From an uncultured Prevotellaceae bacterium (GTDB lineage: Bacteria > Bacteroidota > Bacteroidia > Bacteroidales > Bacteroidaceae), in NCBI GenBank assembly GCA_902792635.1, contig CADBAG010000005.1, forward strand, positions 63,255 through 127,254: 64,000 bases of DNA, written 5' to 3'. A program made the position numbers and the translations under genes. Below are positions 50,088 to 60,364 of the stretch, one piece after another; positions within the stretch are counted from its first letter, which is position 1, and every line of letters begins with the position of its first letter. The notes beneath the pieces were generated by a model. It was not told the DNA's origin. It did no database searches and was given only the letters and a program-made list of their open reading frames with translations.

Positions 50088-50117
50088 TCTGATAACGTTA
50101 TTCAAACAACGCTATAT

Positions 50118-51329
50118 TTATAACGTCTTGATCTCCGTCTTTCCCGGATAAGCCTCAAGCGCTTTACCCAAAACGACGAGTGCCCTTCTGAGGTCTTCCT
50201 TCTTGAGGACGTAAGCTAAACGCACCTGATTGTTACCGGCACCAGGCGTTGTATAGAAGCCGGAAGCAGGAGCCATCATCACCGTCTCACCCTCATAGTT
50301 GAAGTCCTCGAGGCACCAGCGGCAGAACTTCTCAGAGTCGTCCACAGGAAGCTGAGCCACGGTATAGAAGGCGCCCATAGGAATAGGCGAATAGACACCG
50401 GGGATGCGGTTTAGGCCATCTATCAAGCACTTACGACGCTCCACATACTCATCGTAGACATTACGGTAATACTCTTCAGGTGCATCAAGCGATGCCTCGG
50501 CAATGATCTGACCAATAAGAGGTGGAGAGAGACGGGCCTGACAGAACTTCATCACAGCCTTACGCACCTCACTGTTGTGGGTGATGAGGGCACCAATACG
50601 GATACCGCACTCTGAATAGCGCTTTGAGACAGAGTCGATAAGGATGACATTGTTCTCTATGCCTTTCAGATGCATGGCACTGATATAAGGACTGCCTGTG
50701 TAGATATATTCGCGGTAGACCTCATCGGAGAAGAGATACAGGTCGTACTTCTTCACGAGGTCGCGTATCTGGTTCATCTCACGGCGCGTATAGAGGTAAC
50801 CCGTCGGGTTGTTGGGGTTACAAATCATGATAGCGCGCGTCTTGTCGTTGATGAGCTCCTCAAACTTCTCCACCTTCGGCAAGGAAAAGCCCTCCTCGAT
50901 CGTCGTAGCGATGGTACGGATCTTAGCACCGGCAGAGATAGCGAACGCCATATAGTTGGCATAGGCAGGCTCCGGAACGATAATCTCGTCACCGGGGTTC
51001 AGACAGCTCATGAAAGCGAAGAGCACAGCCTCAGAACCACCCGACGTGATGATGATCTCATCGGGAGAGACATTGATGTTGTATTTCGCGTAATATTTGA
51101 CGAGCTTCTGGCGGTAGGAGAGATAACCTTGCGAAGGAGAATACTCCAACACCTTACGGTCGATGTGCTTCAACGCATCGAGACCACATTGGGGAGTGGG
51201 AAGATCGGGCTGACCTATGTTGAGGTGATAAACCTTGATACCCCGCTCCTTTGCTTTAGCAGCCAACGGAGCGAGCTTACGAATAGGCGACTGTGGCATC
51301 TCAAGGCCACGAACAGATATTTCAGGCAT
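50118..51329 (-). CDS. PLP-dependent class I/II aminotransferase
   Basis: The 403-residue protein has the aspartate aminotransferase fold: YHLNIGQPDLPTP near residues 35-47, VPEPAYANYM for cofactor stacking, NPNNPTGYLYTRREM near 172-186, and the PLP lysine in SVSKRYSECGIRIGAL near residue 236. Substrate choice (aspartate, aromatic or branched) cannot be set from sequence. A consensus -7 box lies at 51361-51353. It probably forms an operon with the permease gene downstream. Confidence 0.92.
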   Translation of the reverse strand: MPEISVRGLEMPQSPIRKLAPLAAKAKERGIKVYHLNIGQPDLPTPQCGLDALKHIDRKVLEYSPSQGYLSYRQKLVKYYAKYNINVSPDEIIITSGGSEAVLFAFMSCLNPGDEIIVPEPAYANYMAFAISAGAKIRTIATTIEEGFSLPKVEKFEELINDKTRAIMICNPNNPTGYLYTRREMNQIRDLVKKYDLYLFSDEVYREYIYTGSPYISAMHLKGIENNVILIDSVSKRYSECGIRIGALITHNSEVRKAVMKFCQARLSPPLIGQIIAEASLDAPEEYYRNVYDEYVERRKCLIDGLNRIPGVYSPIPMGAFYTVAQLPVDDSEKFCRWCLEDFNYEGETVMMAPASGFYTTPGAGNNQVRLAYVLKKEDLRRALVVLGKALEAYPGKTEIKTL

Positions 51330-51352
51330 TATCTCATTTTGTTATTCAAGAC

Positions 51353-51361
51353 GCAAAGTTA
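51353..51361 (-). promoter_or_regulatory. -7 promoter element of the aminotransferase gene
   Basis: TAACTTTGC on the minus strand, about 24 bp upstream of ATG 51329. The rest of 51330-51484 is AT-rich, with TTCTTT-type low-complexity sequence (51390-51480) and no gene. Confidence 0.65.
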
Positions 51362-51484
51362 ACCTTTTTTATTGATACGGCAAACGATTTATCGCTATTC
51401 TTTACTTTCTGCTATGAATCTTTATCCGTTTAATGTGTTCTTTCTTCCTTTTTCTTTCTTCGTTAGCGAATGCGTAATTATTCT

Positions 51485-52261
51485 TTAGTGCTTGCGCCCA
51501 AAGAAGTATTGTCCTTTGTGTTTCGTCAATGTTCCCCAGTTGATAGCATGGTGCGGACAATGATGGTAACAGGCGAAGCAGGCAAGGCACGAGCCGTCGT
51601 GCTTCCACTGTGGTTCAAAGCCTAACCCGCCAATAATATTCTTCGTAGGGCAGACATCCGCACAGATACCACATTTGACACACAGACGACTGTCCACATT
51701 GAACTTCTTATCCGTGACAAGATGATTAGTGAAGTAACCCCCAAGCAACCGCGAGTTGATACGCGGCCAATGACCCAAGACAAGGTGGCTTGCTTCTTTG
51801 TGGTTAACGATCTCATTGATATAATCTCTCAGTTCGGCAGCCGCCTTGTCTTTCTTCTCCTTCTCTTTCTTCGCATTGTCGACATTGAAGAAGGGCAAGC
51901 CGAGATAGGACTCGGGCATGATGAGCGAGAAGGCCGCATGGAGCGGGATGTCCTTCGCTGCTAAATCCTTGCGAAGGATATCCATCGTCTCGCCGATGCT
52001 GTCGCCTGCCGTGCAGAGAGCATAGACATAATGGTCCTTGCCATCAATGCTGAGCCGACGGATGAACTCACGGACAATCTTAGGTGGACGCCAGCCATGC
52101 ACCGGGAAGCAGAAGCCAAGTCGTTCCCCTTCCTGCAAAGTGAACGCAAACTGTCCCGAGCGCATCAGCTCCGGGATAAAGAGCAACCTGTCATTCGTTG
52201 CCTCGGCAATGGCTTTAGCGGCCCACCCAGTATTACCTGTATCTGAGAGATAAAAGATCAT
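51485..52261 (-). CDS. EFR1-family flavodoxin-ferredoxin fusion
   Basis: The 258-residue protein joins an N-terminal flavodoxin-like domain (1-150, starting IFYLSDTGNTGWAAKAIAE, with the FMN-phosphate loop SDTGNT at 5-10) to a C-terminal double 4Fe-4S ferredoxin. The cluster motifs are CVKCGICADVCPTKNI near 200-215 and CLACFACYHHCPHHAI near 229-244. It should carry electrons in the cytosol; partners are unknown. It is 3 bp downstream of the M64 peptidase gene and probably the last gene of a three-gene operon. Confidence 0.93.
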   Translation of the reverse strand: MIFYLSDTGNTGWAAKAIAEATNDRLLFIPELMRSGQFAFTLQEGERLGFCFPVHGWRPPKIVREFIRRLSIDGKDHYVYALCTAGDSIGETMDILRKDLAAKDIPLHAAFSLIMPESYLGLPFFNVDNAKKEKEKKDKAAAELRDYINEIVNHKEASHLVLGHWPRINSRLLGGYFTNHLVTDKKFNVDSRLCVKCGICADVCPTKNIIGGLGFEPQWKHDGSCLACFACYHHCPHHAINWGTLTKHKGQYFFGRKH

Positions 52262-52264
52262 ATC

Positions 52265-53503
52265 TTATTTGGTATAGAAATCAATGACAGCCTGGATAGC
52301 CTGCTTACAAGCGGGACAGAACTCCGGGTTCTCGTTCGTACGCATGCGGCAGTCAGGATAAGCACGGAAGACTCCCTTAGGACTGTAGCCTGCACCCTCA
52401 TAGAAGCCTGCCTTGGGGTCTTTGCCTATGAGGTTCGACCACTTACCCTTGAAGTCGGCTTTCGTAGTGATGTTCTGTTCCCAGGGTTCAACGTCGTGCG
52501 GATACATCGGCACTTCCTCCGTATCGTAGGCATACTCATCAGCGAGGCCTGCAAAACTATGGCCGAACTCATGGACGACAACCGGACGGAAAGTAGGATG
52601 ATGGGCTGCACATAGCTCATAACTGTTGAGGATGCCACCACCGCCATAGCGGTCGGTATTGACAAGCACGATGATATGCTCGTAAGGGATGCCGGCAAGG
52701 ACATCGTGCAGCCGCTTGAGATGAAGCGTAGTGAGGTAGCGGGCACTATAGAAGGTGTCGAAATTGGAGAGTACGGCAGTGTTCTTCCAGATACCTTCAT
52801 CGGGGATGCTCACACCACTATCCTCAGAAGGAGACTCTACAGCTACAAGCGAGAACTTATTGCGGGAACTCTTGAACGGCTCATAGGAGAAAAGATAGCC
52901 CATAGCTCGGCGAGCGTCCTCAAGGAACTTCGGCATCTCAGCCTTCGTATAGCCTTCAGCTACGTAAGCCACACGGATGCAACGAGTGGTGTCGGCGGCT
53001 TTCTGCAGGTAGACGTATGGATTGACACCTTTCTCACCGATATGACGGATGAGGATATCTTTAGGGTTCACGACATGGGTGAGTGAGGCGCAGATCTGCC
53101 TACGGTTATTTCGAAGGTCAAGCGTCACCTTCACCGTGCGCTTCGGCATTGGAACGAGGAAGACATTCTCAAAGCTTTTGTCGATCGTCTTAGCCTCGGG
53201 ATAAGACTGCCATTCCTGAAAGAGCGTAGAGAACGAGTTGCGGTAGAGAACCTGTCCACTCACACTGTCGCGCACCGTTATCTGTCCATTGCCTTCCATC
53301 GGCAACTCTGCGAGGTGCTGGCGCTTACCATACCAACGCGGCGACTGACAGAGCTCATCCACAGCTATATGCTGCTCATGATCGTTGCCCGAAAAGATGT
53401 AATCGATACGCAGGGTCTTGTCCTGAAACCAACTGTTGAAGTCCTGTGCACTAACGCTCAGTGCAGACAGGACCACACAAAACAAAAAACATAATCTCTT
53501 CAT
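52265..53503 (-). CDS. M64-family metallopeptidase (IgA peptidase-like)
   Basis: The 412-residue protein has a signal peptide (LFCVVLSALSVSAQ) and an N-terminal beta domain (20-130). The catalytic domain carries the zinc motif VVHEFGHSFAGLADEYAYD near residues 295-313. The family includes the Clostridium ramosum IgA protease; Bacteroidota members are widespread and their substrates mostly unknown. Secretion or outer-membrane location is predicted. It lies 15 bp after the glucosaminidase gene and is probably cotranscribed with it. Confidence 0.92.
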   Translation of the reverse strand: MKRLCFLFCVVLSALSVSAQDFNSWFQDKTLRIDYIFSGNDHEQHIAVDELCQSPRWYGKRQHLAELPMEGNGQITVRDSVSGQVLYRNSFSTLFQEWQSYPEAKTIDKSFENVFLVPMPKRTVKVTLDLRNNRRQICASLTHVVNPKDILIRHIGEKGVNPYVYLQKAADTTRCIRVAYVAEGYTKAEMPKFLEDARRAMGYLFSYEPFKSSRNKFSLVAVESPSEDSGVSIPDEGIWKNTAVLSNFDTFYSARYLTTLHLKRLHDVLAGIPYEHIIVLVNTDRYGGGGILNSYELCAAHHPTFRPVVVHEFGHSFAGLADEYAYDTEEVPMYPHDVEPWEQNITTKADFKGKWSNLIGKDPKAGFYEGAGYSPKGVFRAYPDCRMRTNENPEFCPACKQAIQAVIDFYTK

Positions 53504-53518
53504 ATATTCAAATTTATG

Positions 53519-54445
53519 TTACCTGACTCTTAGTTGCTGACCAACCATAATGCCATCATCTGGACTCATGTGGTTCATCTTATAGAGATTCTTCAAGCGG
53601 ATGCCATACATCTGAGCAATGGAGTACATGCTCTCCCCTGCCTTGACGATGTGTGGCTTGCCCTTAAACACCTTAGAAGCCTTCTTCTGTTTCTTCTCTA
53701 AGTAGATGATATCACCTGCACGGAGCACATCGTCCTTGTCGCGGTCGTTATATTTAGCGAGCTTACGCCTCGAGATACCTGTCTCCTTGGAAAGACTCTT
53801 GAAAGAGTCACCCGCCCGAGCTACAATATAATAGTTCTTGTTGCACTTCGTGATAGGATGGAAGCCGTTAGGCGCATAGTCATGGTTACGGGCATCATAG
53901 CGGTCAGCCATGAAATGATCATAGCCTTTGGCATGATCAAAACGATCGATGTGATAGAGTTCGATGATATTAATAAGGTTATCTGCATAACGAGGGTTCG
54001 TAGCATAGCCGCAAGCCTTCAAGCCACGCGCCCACCCTTTATAATCGGTCTCCCTTAAACGGAAAAGACTCGAATAACGCGTATTGTTACGAAGAAACCG
54101 ACTGTGGTCCTCATAGCTCTGCTTCGCACTGTCGTAAGCTCGGAAGCACTCACCCAAGGCATCATCATCGGCATTGATAGACCGACCATTCCATCCATGG
54201 CATTTGATGCCAAAATGGTTGTTACCAATCGTAGCAAGCTTGCTCATGCCTGCCCGACTCTCGAAAAGTCCCTGAGCGAGCGTGATACTTGCAGGAATAC
54301 GATAACGCTGCATCTGCTCTATCGCCAAGTCCTTATACTGGTCGATATAGAGCAGATAGGCTGCATTCTGCACTCCTTGCCCATTAGCTTTTAGAAAAGC
54401 CACAGAAAGGAGCAACGTGAAAACGATATATCGAAAGAATCGCAT
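53519..54445 (-). CDS. Exported N-acetylglucosaminidase with LysM repeats
   Basis: The 308-residue protein has a signal segment (FTLLLSVAFLKANG) and a glucosaminidase domain (about 25-165, with ITLAQGLFESRAG, the catalytic Glu in FES and FGIKCHGW). Two LysM repeats follow (about 200-245 and 262-306) that bind peptidoglycan. It should cleave glycan strands during wall growth or division. A promoter -7 box (54481-54473) abuts an upstream ATG at 54472, so the ATG at 54445 is taken as the start. First gene of the operon with M64 and EFR1. Confidence 0.92.
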   Translation of the reverse strand: MRFFRYIVFTLLLSVAFLKANGQGVQNAAYLLYIDQYKDLAIEQMQRYRIPASITLAQGLFESRAGMSKLATIGNNHFGIKCHGWNGRSINADDDALGECFRAYDSAKQSYEDHSRFLRNNTRYSSLFRLRETDYKGWARGLKACGYATNPRYADNLINIIELYHIDRFDHAKGYDHFMADRYDARNHDYAPNGFHPITKCNKNYYIVARAGDSFKSLSKETGISRRKLAKYNDRDKDDVLRAGDIIYLEKKQKKASKVFKGKPHIVKAGESMYSIAQMYGIRLKNLYKMNHMSPDDGIMVGQQLRVR

Positions 54446-54472
54446 GTATGCTTGATTAAAAGAATGATACAT

Positions 54473-54481
54473 GCAAAGTTA
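54473..54481 (-). promoter_or_regulatory. -7 promoter element of the glucosaminidase operon
   Basis: TAACTTTGC on the minus strand; transcription would begin near 54469, inside the longer frame, which rules out ATG 54472. Confidence 0.65.
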
Positions 54482-54521
54482 GCAAAAAAAACTATCAGAA
54501 AGGAAGAGAAACATAAAAAAA

Positions 54522-54547
54522 ACCGCCTCAGGTAAAACCCAAGGCGG
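54522..54547 (-). terminator. Terminator of the small lipoprotein gene
   Basis: Minus strand ACCGCCT...AGGCGGT hairpin followed by eight T, 41 bp past the stop codon. Confidence 0.85.
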
Positions 54548-54587
54548 TGTCTCTCAATTTTCTATTCGTGCTAACGAAAATCGCTTA

Positions 54588-54761
54588 TTACTGAGCAACA
54601 GCAGTGTCAGCAGCAGCGGTGTCAACAGCAGCTGTGTCAGCTGTGTCAGCAACGGCTGTTGTGTCAGAGTCAGCAGCAGGAGCTGCGCTCTGGTTCTTGT
54701 TACCACATGATGCGAAAGAGATAGCTGCGATAGCTACGAACATTAAAACTAATTTCTTCAT
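54588..54761 (-). CDS. Small Ala/Asp/Thr-rich lipoprotein (57 residues)
   Basis: A short gene reading MKKLVLMFVAIAAISFASC for the signal and lipobox (acylated Cys19). A 38-residue mature part follows, made almost only of Ala, Asp, Thr and Val in repeats such as DTADTAAVDTAAADTA. Codon use is regular, there is a promoter box (54819-54811) and a strong terminator, so it is a real single-gene unit. Highly expressed small lipoproteins of this type are frequent in Bacteroidales; the role is unknown. Confidence 0.85.
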   Translation of the reverse strand: MKKLVLMFVAIAAISFASCGNKNQSAAPAADSDTTAVADTADTAAVDTAAADTAVAQ

Positions 54762-54810
54762 TTTCTTTGCTTTTTAAATCTGTAAAACAATCTTGTTTAT
54801 TAACAACGCT

Positions 54811-54819
54811 GCAAAGGTA
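54811..54819 (-). promoter_or_regulatory. -7 promoter element of the small lipoprotein gene
   Basis: TACCTTTGC on the minus strand, about 50 bp upstream of the ATG. Confidence 0.65.
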
Positions 54820-54980
54820 GGCATTTTTTCAATACGTTGTTCATTTTTTAGCCACTTTTTTTGCCCCTTTCTGTAACTTTTTCGTAAGTAGTTGATTATC
54901 AGTACTATATTTTTGGTAAACAAAGGTTAAAGTTTTGCACAACCTTGTAAGACCCTTCATTTTAACATTTCAGAGACAAA

Positions 54981-55038
54981 AAAGAGCCGCATGGTAAAGG
55001 TGCAAAAACGCTACATACACCACACCATGCGGCTCTTT
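54981..55038. terminator. Long hairpin downstream of the nuo operon
   Basis: Arms AAAGAGCCGCATGGT (54981-54995) and ACCATGCGGCTCTTT (55024-55038), 15 bp perfect, loop 28 nt. On the minus strand the stem ends in TTT. A further CCCCTCC-TTC-GGAGGGG hairpin (about 55053-55069) abuts the nuoN stop. Confidence 0.8.
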
Positions 55039-55080
55039 ATGTAATCAACATCCCCTCCTTCGGAGGGGCTTGGGGAGGCT

Positions 55081-56622
55081 TTACATCCCTGCTGCAGCAG
55101 CAATCCAGTCGTACACGCCGGAGCATACGCCGAAGGCGACAACGCCGAGCGTGCAGATAGCGAGCGCGAACTTCGTGCTCATAGCACTCTTGAACGTAGG
55201 CAACGGGTTGTCGTTAGGCTTGATAAACATAGCCTTGACGATCAGCAGATAGTAGTACAAGCTGATGACGGTGTTGACCAAAGCGATGAACACCACTGCG
55301 TAAGTCAGCGCACCGATCGTTGTTGTCACCTGAGCACCCTGGGCAGCAGCCATGAACGAGAAGAACTTCGAGAACATACCTGCAAACGGAGGGATACCAC
55401 CGAGGGAGAACAGTGCCAGCGTCATGATGAAGCTCAGACGCGGGTTAGTCTTATAGAAGCCATTGTAGCTGTCCATATTCACCGTCCCATTGTTGTGCTC
55501 CTCCACAGATGCGATGATTGCGAAGACTGCCAGGTTGGCAACGACATAGATGAGAACATAGTAGCTCAGAGCCACAACGCTCATCTTAGAGTCGCCAAGG
55601 ATAGCGAGCACGATATATCCAGCCTGTGAGATAGAGGAGAAAGCCATGAATCGCTTAAGATCCTTCTGATGGATAGCGAAGAGGTTGGCTACCGTGATAG
55701 AGAGCACGATGACCACCATCAGCATGTAGCGCCAGTAATCCACCATCGGAGCGAAGACCTTCATCAGGATAGCACACAATGCGAAAGCAGCGGCACCCTT
55801 TGAAACTACAGAGAGATATCCAGTGACACTCGTCGGAGCACCCTGGTAGGTATCCGCTGTCCAGAAGTGGAACGGCACAAGAGAAATCTTGAAGCCGAGA
55901 CCCGAGAAGAAGAACACCATACCGAGGATGGTAAGCGGCGTAGCTGCAAGCTTCGTCACCACATCGTCGAAATAGAGCGTACCAGTTGCTCCATAGATGA
56001 AGCTGATACCGAAGAGCATCACGCCACTTGAGAAGGTTGCTGTAAGGATGAACTTAGCACCTGCCTCAGCAGAATAGTGACGATACTTGTCCATTGCCAC
56101 GAGGCAAGCCATAGGAACGGATGCCATCTCAAGACCGAGGAAGAACAGAAGGAAGTGGTTAGCGCTTACCATCATGTTCATACCAAGCAGTGTAGAGATC
56201 ACGAGGACATAGAACTCACCCTCCTTGAAAGCAGTGTCAGGACGCTGAAGCCACTCACGTGCCTGGATAAGCACGATGAGGGTACCAAAAGCAAGGATTG
56301 TCTTGATGACGCCGATGCTCGCATTGGTCTGATACATCCCTCCGAAAGTTGTAGAAGCAGCTGTCGGGAAGATGTTGATAAGGATATGGATGAAGAGCAG
56401 TACACATACCAGCGGATTGAACCACTTACGAAGCGATTCCACGGGAGCCTGCGCCACCGTCTTCTCTTTCTCCAAAGCCAGCTCGCCCTCCTCTGCCTGA
56501 TGGACAGCGAGTGCAGAAGGCTTCTGAGCCGTGAAGAGATCCACCACAAACACTATCAACAGGATAGCCATGAGCGTGACCTCTGGTATCATATTCAGAA
56601 ATTGACTGTAATCGATATTCAT
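55081..56622 (-). CDS. nuoN: NADH-quinone oxidoreductase subunit N
   Basis: One of three antiporter-like proton-pumping membrane subunits of complex I. The 513-residue protein has about 14 hydrophobic helices. Characteristic lines are [20 protein letters not shown] and [21 protein letters not shown] (read in parts), and [16 protein letters not shown] near the end. It is the last gene of the operon, followed by hairpins at 55053-55069 and 54981-55038. An STR-armed spacer (56625-56739) separates it from nuoM. Confidence 0.95.
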   Translation of the reverse strand: MNIDYSQFLNMIPEVTLMAILLIVFVVDLFTAQKPSALAVHQAEEGELALEKEKTVAQAPVESLRKWFNPLVCVLLFIHILINIFPTAASTTFGGMYQTNASIGVIKTILAFGTLIVLIQAREWLQRPDTAFKEGEFYVLVISTLLGMNMMVSANHFLLFFLGLEMASVPMACLVAMDKYRHYSAEAGAKFILTATFSSGVMLFGISFIYGATGTLYFDDVVTKLAATPLTILGMVFFFSGLGFKISLVPFHFWTADTYQGAPTSVTGYLSVVSKGAAAFALCAILMKVFAPMVDYWRYMLMVVIVLSITVANLFAIHQKDLKRFMAFSSISQAGYIVLAILGDSKMSVVALSYYVLIYVVANLAVFAIIASVEEHNNGTVNMDSYNGFYKTNPRLSFIMTLALFSLGGIPPFAGMFSKFFSFMAAAQGAQVTTTIGALTYAVVFIALVNTVISLYYYLLIVKAMFIKPNDNPLPTFKSAMSTKFALAICTLGVVAFGVCSGVYDWIAAAAGM

Positions 56623-56624
56623 TT

Positions 56625-56739
56625 TTTTATAGTTTTTGAGTTTCTGAGTTCTTGAAGTTTTTAAGCCTTTAAAATGCCTATTAATATATAGCAGACATAA
56701 ATAAAGCTCAAAAACTCATTAACTCATTAACTTATTAAC
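56625..56739. repeat. AAACTCA-type palindrome between nuoM and nuoN
   Basis: GTTTTTGAGTTTCTGAG on one side and AGCTCAAAAACTCATTAACT plus two further ACTCATTA/ACTTATTA units on the other can pair. Same design as 58246-58399, 60365-60500 and 63019-63164. Confidence 0.7.
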
Positions 56740-58245
56740 TTACATACCAACAATATGACTGATCATCGGGCCAACAGCATCGTTGATGATGTTCTGAGCC
56801 CACAGTGGTGCAAGACCGAGGCCTGCAACACAGAAGATCAGACCACCGACAGCGATACGCTCATCCCAGGTAGCATCCGTGAGCTTGAAATACTCCGGAT
56901 TAGGAACCTTCTGATAAAGGATCTTACCCACAACACGGAGGATGTAGACAGCCGTGATAACGATAGAGGTACAAGCGATGATGGTGCAAGTACGATGGAA
57001 CACATCAGCATTTTGGAATGAACCGACGAAGATGTTCATCTCAGCAACGAAGCCAGAGAAACCAGGGAGACCGAGGTTTGCGAGACCGGCAACGACATAA
57101 GCCACGGAGAGGAACGGCATAATCTTCATCAAACCACCGAGACGACGAACGTCACGGGTACCGGTACGGTGATAGATCATACCGATGACAGCGAAGAAGA
57201 GGGCCGTCATCAGACCGTGAGAGAGCATCTGAAGGATAGCACCCGTGCAAGCGGTCTGAGTCATCATCAGCAAGGCAAAGAGCACCATGCCGCAGTGAGA
57301 GACAGAAGAATAAGCGTTGATATACTTCAGGTCGGTCTGCACACAAGCAGAGAGTGCACCGTAGACCACAGAGATCGTGGTGAGGATGAGGAAAATCCAC
57401 GAGAGCTGCTGAGCAGCGTCAGGAAGGAGGAACATAGCGATGCGGAAGCAGCCGTAGCCACCGAGCTTCATCAGCACACCGGCATGAAGCATGGACACGG
57501 CCGTAGGCGCAGAAGCATGACCGTCAGGAGACCATGTGTGGAACGGGAAGAGTGCTCCAAGAACACCAAAACCGATGAAGATGAACGGGAAGAACACCTT
57601 CTGGATGTTCACGGGGATAGCGTGCAGCGTAGCGATCTGCATCACATCCATCGTATAGGTGCCACTGAACTGACCGTTGAAGAAGTAGATACCGAGGATA
57701 CCGATGATGAGGAGTGCAGAACCACCCATCAGCATCAAAGTCAGCTTCATGGCTGAATACTCCTTAGGACCAGTACCCCACACACCAATAAGAAGGTACA
57801 TAGGGATGAGGGCGACCTCATAGAACATGAACATCGTGAAGAGATCCTCAGAGATGAAGAATCCGAATACACCCGTAGAAAGGAGGGTGAACCAAAGGAA
57901 GTACTCCTTCTGCTGGGGATGCTGCTGCCAGGAGGCGAAGGTGCCTGTGAAGACGATGATAGCAGAAAGCAGGATCATCACCACTGCGATACCATCCACG
58001 CCTGTGCGGTAGAAGATGTTCAACGGCTTGAACCAAGGAATGGCGTCGCCGAAGAGGAAAGTATATTTCTCGGCCGGCATGGTCTCACGCGCTCCGACGA
58101 AGGCAAAGACCAGATAGATGGCGAGGGCGAGCAGTGCCGTAGAGCCAACAGCCATCACGATGCGTACCTGAGAGTCGTTCTTAGCGAGCCACAGGCAGAG
58201 GAGCATCACAACCGGTATAATGACGAATAATGTTAGAAAAGTCAT
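56740..58245 (-). CDS. nuoM: NADH-quinone oxidoreductase subunit M
   Basis: Antiporter-like proton-pumping subunit of complex I. The 501-residue protein has about 14 helices with the conserved FYEVALIPMYLLIGVWG (functional Glu near residue 143), LGALFPFHTWSPDGHASAPT and SVSHCGMVLFALLMM. It sits between nuoL and nuoN in the usual order. Confidence 0.96.
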   Translation of the reverse strand: MTFLTLFVIIPVVMLLCLWLAKNDSQVRIVMAVGSTALLALAIYLVFAFVGARETMPAEKYTFLFGDAIPWFKPLNIFYRTGVDGIAVVMILLSAIIVFTGTFASWQQHPQQKEYFLWFTLLSTGVFGFFISEDLFTMFMFYEVALIPMYLLIGVWGTGPKEYSAMKLTLMLMGGSALLIIGILGIYFFNGQFSGTYTMDVMQIATLHAIPVNIQKVFFPFIFIGFGVLGALFPFHTWSPDGHASAPTAVSMLHAGVLMKLGGYGCFRIAMFLLPDAAQQLSWIFLILTTISVVYGALSACVQTDLKYINAYSSVSHCGMVLFALLMMTQTACTGAILQMLSHGLMTALFFAVIGMIYHRTGTRDVRRLGGLMKIMPFLSVAYVVAGLANLGLPGFSGFVAEMNIFVGSFQNADVFHRTCTIIACTSIVITAVYILRVVGKILYQKVPNPEYFKLTDATWDERIAVGGLIFCVAGLGLAPLWAQNIINDAVGPMISHIVGM

Positions 58246-58399
58246 TTTTATGAGTTTTTGAGCAATTTAGTTTTTTGAGTTTCTGAGCTATTAGTTTCCT
58301 TCGCTTTACCTTTCTGTACGTGATACATATTGTTTTTCTGTACGTGATACATATTAAAAGCTAAAAAACTTATAAACTCAAAGAACTCACTAACTTATA
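58246..58399. repeat. AAACTCA-type palindrome between nuoL and nuoM
   Basis: Inverted TTTTTGAG and CTCAAAGAACTCA type arms enclose two direct 21-bp copies (58311-58331 and 58335-58355; TTTCTGTACGTGATACATAT plus T). Confidence 0.75.
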
Positions 58400-60364
58400 C
58401 TATAGGATGCATATGAGGATGAGCGTCAATGCCACAGAACCGGTAATGAACCAGACAGCATACTGGCGGACGTCACCACTCTGCCAAGGACGGATAGCCT
58501 CACCACCTTCCTGTGTAGCCCAAGCCGAGAAGTTGAACATGCCATCGATGACATGACGGTCGAACCAGGCGATAGGAATAGAGAAGCAACCGAAGACGAT
58601 CTTATGTGTGAAGAACTGCCAAGCATCGTCGATATAGAAACGGTTGAGAGCAGCCTTGTGAAGCTTCGGCATTGCAGCAGCGAGCTTGTCGGGCAGTGGA
58701 TTGTGCTTCGGAGCATACATATAAGTAGCAAGTGCGAAACCAATCGTAGCTACGCACAGAGAGATCCATGCGGTAGGACCGAACTGGAAGTGCTGAAGCG
58801 CAATCTCCTCAGGATGACCATTGAGAGAAATGAAGTGACCCATCGGAATCCAACCGGCAACGATAGAGATCAGAGAGAGGAACACTAACGGGCCCCACAT
58901 AACGAAGGGAACCTCAGCGGGCTTGCGGCGGTGCTCGGGATCCTGCTCATAGTAGCTGTCACCCCAGAAGATGACATAATAGAGACGGAACATATAGAAA
59001 GCGGTCATACCACTGACAAGCGTCATGAACCAACCGAGATAAGGAGAGAAATGGAAGCAAGCATCCACGATCTCATCCTTGGAGAAGAAACCAGCCAACG
59101 GCCAGAATCCACTGATGGCGATGGTACCGATGAGGAAGCAGATGTTCGTGATAGGCATGTACTTATGCAGGCCACCCATATATTCCTTGAAGTTGGAGCC
59201 GATGATCACGATGATAGCACCGGAGCAGAGGAAGAGGAGGGCCTTGAACATAGCATGGGTGAAGAGGTGGAACATGGAAGCCATGTAACCGACACTTCCC
59301 TCGCCGTCCATAGATGTCACCACACCAAGAGCGACGAGCATGTAAGCAATCTGCGAGATGGTCGAGAAAGCCAGACCACGCTTGATATCACGCTGGCAGC
59401 AAGCCACAGCAGCTGCATAGAAAGCAGTGAAGGCTGCGATGTAAGCAATGTAATGCAGGGTATGAGGAGCGTAAGCCACCCAGATAGGCATCAGCGAAGC
59501 CACCTGATAGACACCGGCAACAACCATCGTGGCTGCGTGAATGAGGGCAGACACAGGCGTCGGGCCTTCCATGGCATCCGGGAGCCAGATGTGTAGCGGG
59601 AACATAGCAGACTTACCGGCACCACCGATGAACATCAGGAAGAGGGAGGTCGGAAGGATCCACGCCGCACCAGGGAGCTCCGTCACCAGCTTCGGATCAG
59701 CCGAGAGGTCGTAGTTGAACGTACCTGTATAGAAGCTGTAGAAGAGGATACCGATGAGGAAGAAGAGGTCAGCGAAACGTGTGACGATGAAAGCTTTCTT
59801 AGAAGCGTGCACGGCAGCGTGCTTCGGATAGTAGAATCCGATGAGCAGATAAGAGCAAACACCCACGAGCTCCCAGAAGAGATACATCTGGAAGATGTTC
59901 GTAGCCACAACCAAGCCCAGCATGGACATAGTGAAGAGGCTCAGGAAAGCGTAGAAACGCTGGAATCCTTTCTCATAACCTTCCTTCTTATAGTTCTCGT
60001 CGCGCTCAGCCATATAGCCGAAGCTATAGATATGAACCATGAACGAGACCGTAGTGATGACGATAAGCATCATCACGGAGATAGGTGTCAGGCGGAATCC
60101 GATGTTGAACGTCAGCAGATCAGTGAACTTCAGCCAAGTGAAGTTGAACACGGTCACGGTCGGATAAAGGCCCGTGGCAGCGTCTCTGCCCACTGCAAAG
60201 AAATATTCGTAAGCCGTGTAGAGACTCATGCACCACAGTACGCCAAGTACTGCTGTGCCGATAAGTCCGGCAACGGGCTTCTTCATCTTCATACCGAGCA
60301 GTCCCAGAACCAGGAAGCTCAGGAAAGGGAGAAGAAGTATCAAAAATGAATAACTGTATTCCAT
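58400..60364 (-). CDS. nuoL: NADH-quinone oxidoreductase subunit L
   Basis: Largest antiporter-like subunit of complex I, with about 16 helices and the long lateral helix near the C-terminus. The 654-residue protein shows YLFWELVGVCSYLLIGFYY with the conserved Glu, SAMFPLHIWLPDAMEGPTPVSALIHAATM (read in parts) and TISQIAYMLVALG. Length and position are normal. Confidence 0.96.
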   Translation of the reverse strand: MEYSYSFLILLLPFLSFLVLGLLGMKMKKPVAGLIGTAVLGVLWCMSLYTAYEYFFAVGRDAATGLYPTVTVFNFTWLKFTDLLTFNIGFRLTPISVMMLIVITTVSFMVHIYSFGYMAERDENYKKEGYEKGFQRFYAFLSLFTMSMLGLVVATNIFQMYLFWELVGVCSYLLIGFYYPKHAAVHASKKAFIVTRFADLFFLIGILFYSFYTGTFNYDLSADPKLVTELPGAAWILPTSLFLMFIGGAGKSAMFPLHIWLPDAMEGPTPVSALIHAATMVVAGVYQVASLMPIWVAYAPHTLHYIAYIAAFTAFYAAAVACCQRDIKRGLAFSTISQIAYMLVALGVVTSMDGEGSVGYMASMFHLFTHAMFKALLFLCSGAIIVIIGSNFKEYMGGLHKYMPITNICFLIGTIAISGFWPLAGFFSKDEIVDACFHFSPYLGWFMTLVSGMTAFYMFRLYYVIFWGDSYYEQDPEHRRKPAEVPFVMWGPLVFLSLISIVAGWIPMGHFISLNGHPEEIALQHFQFGPTAWISLCVATIGFALATYMYAPKHNPLPDKLAAAMPKLHKAALNRFYIDDAWQFFTHKIVFGCFSIPIAWFDRHVIDGMFNFSAWATQEGGEAIRPWQSGDVRQYAVWFITGSVALTLILICIL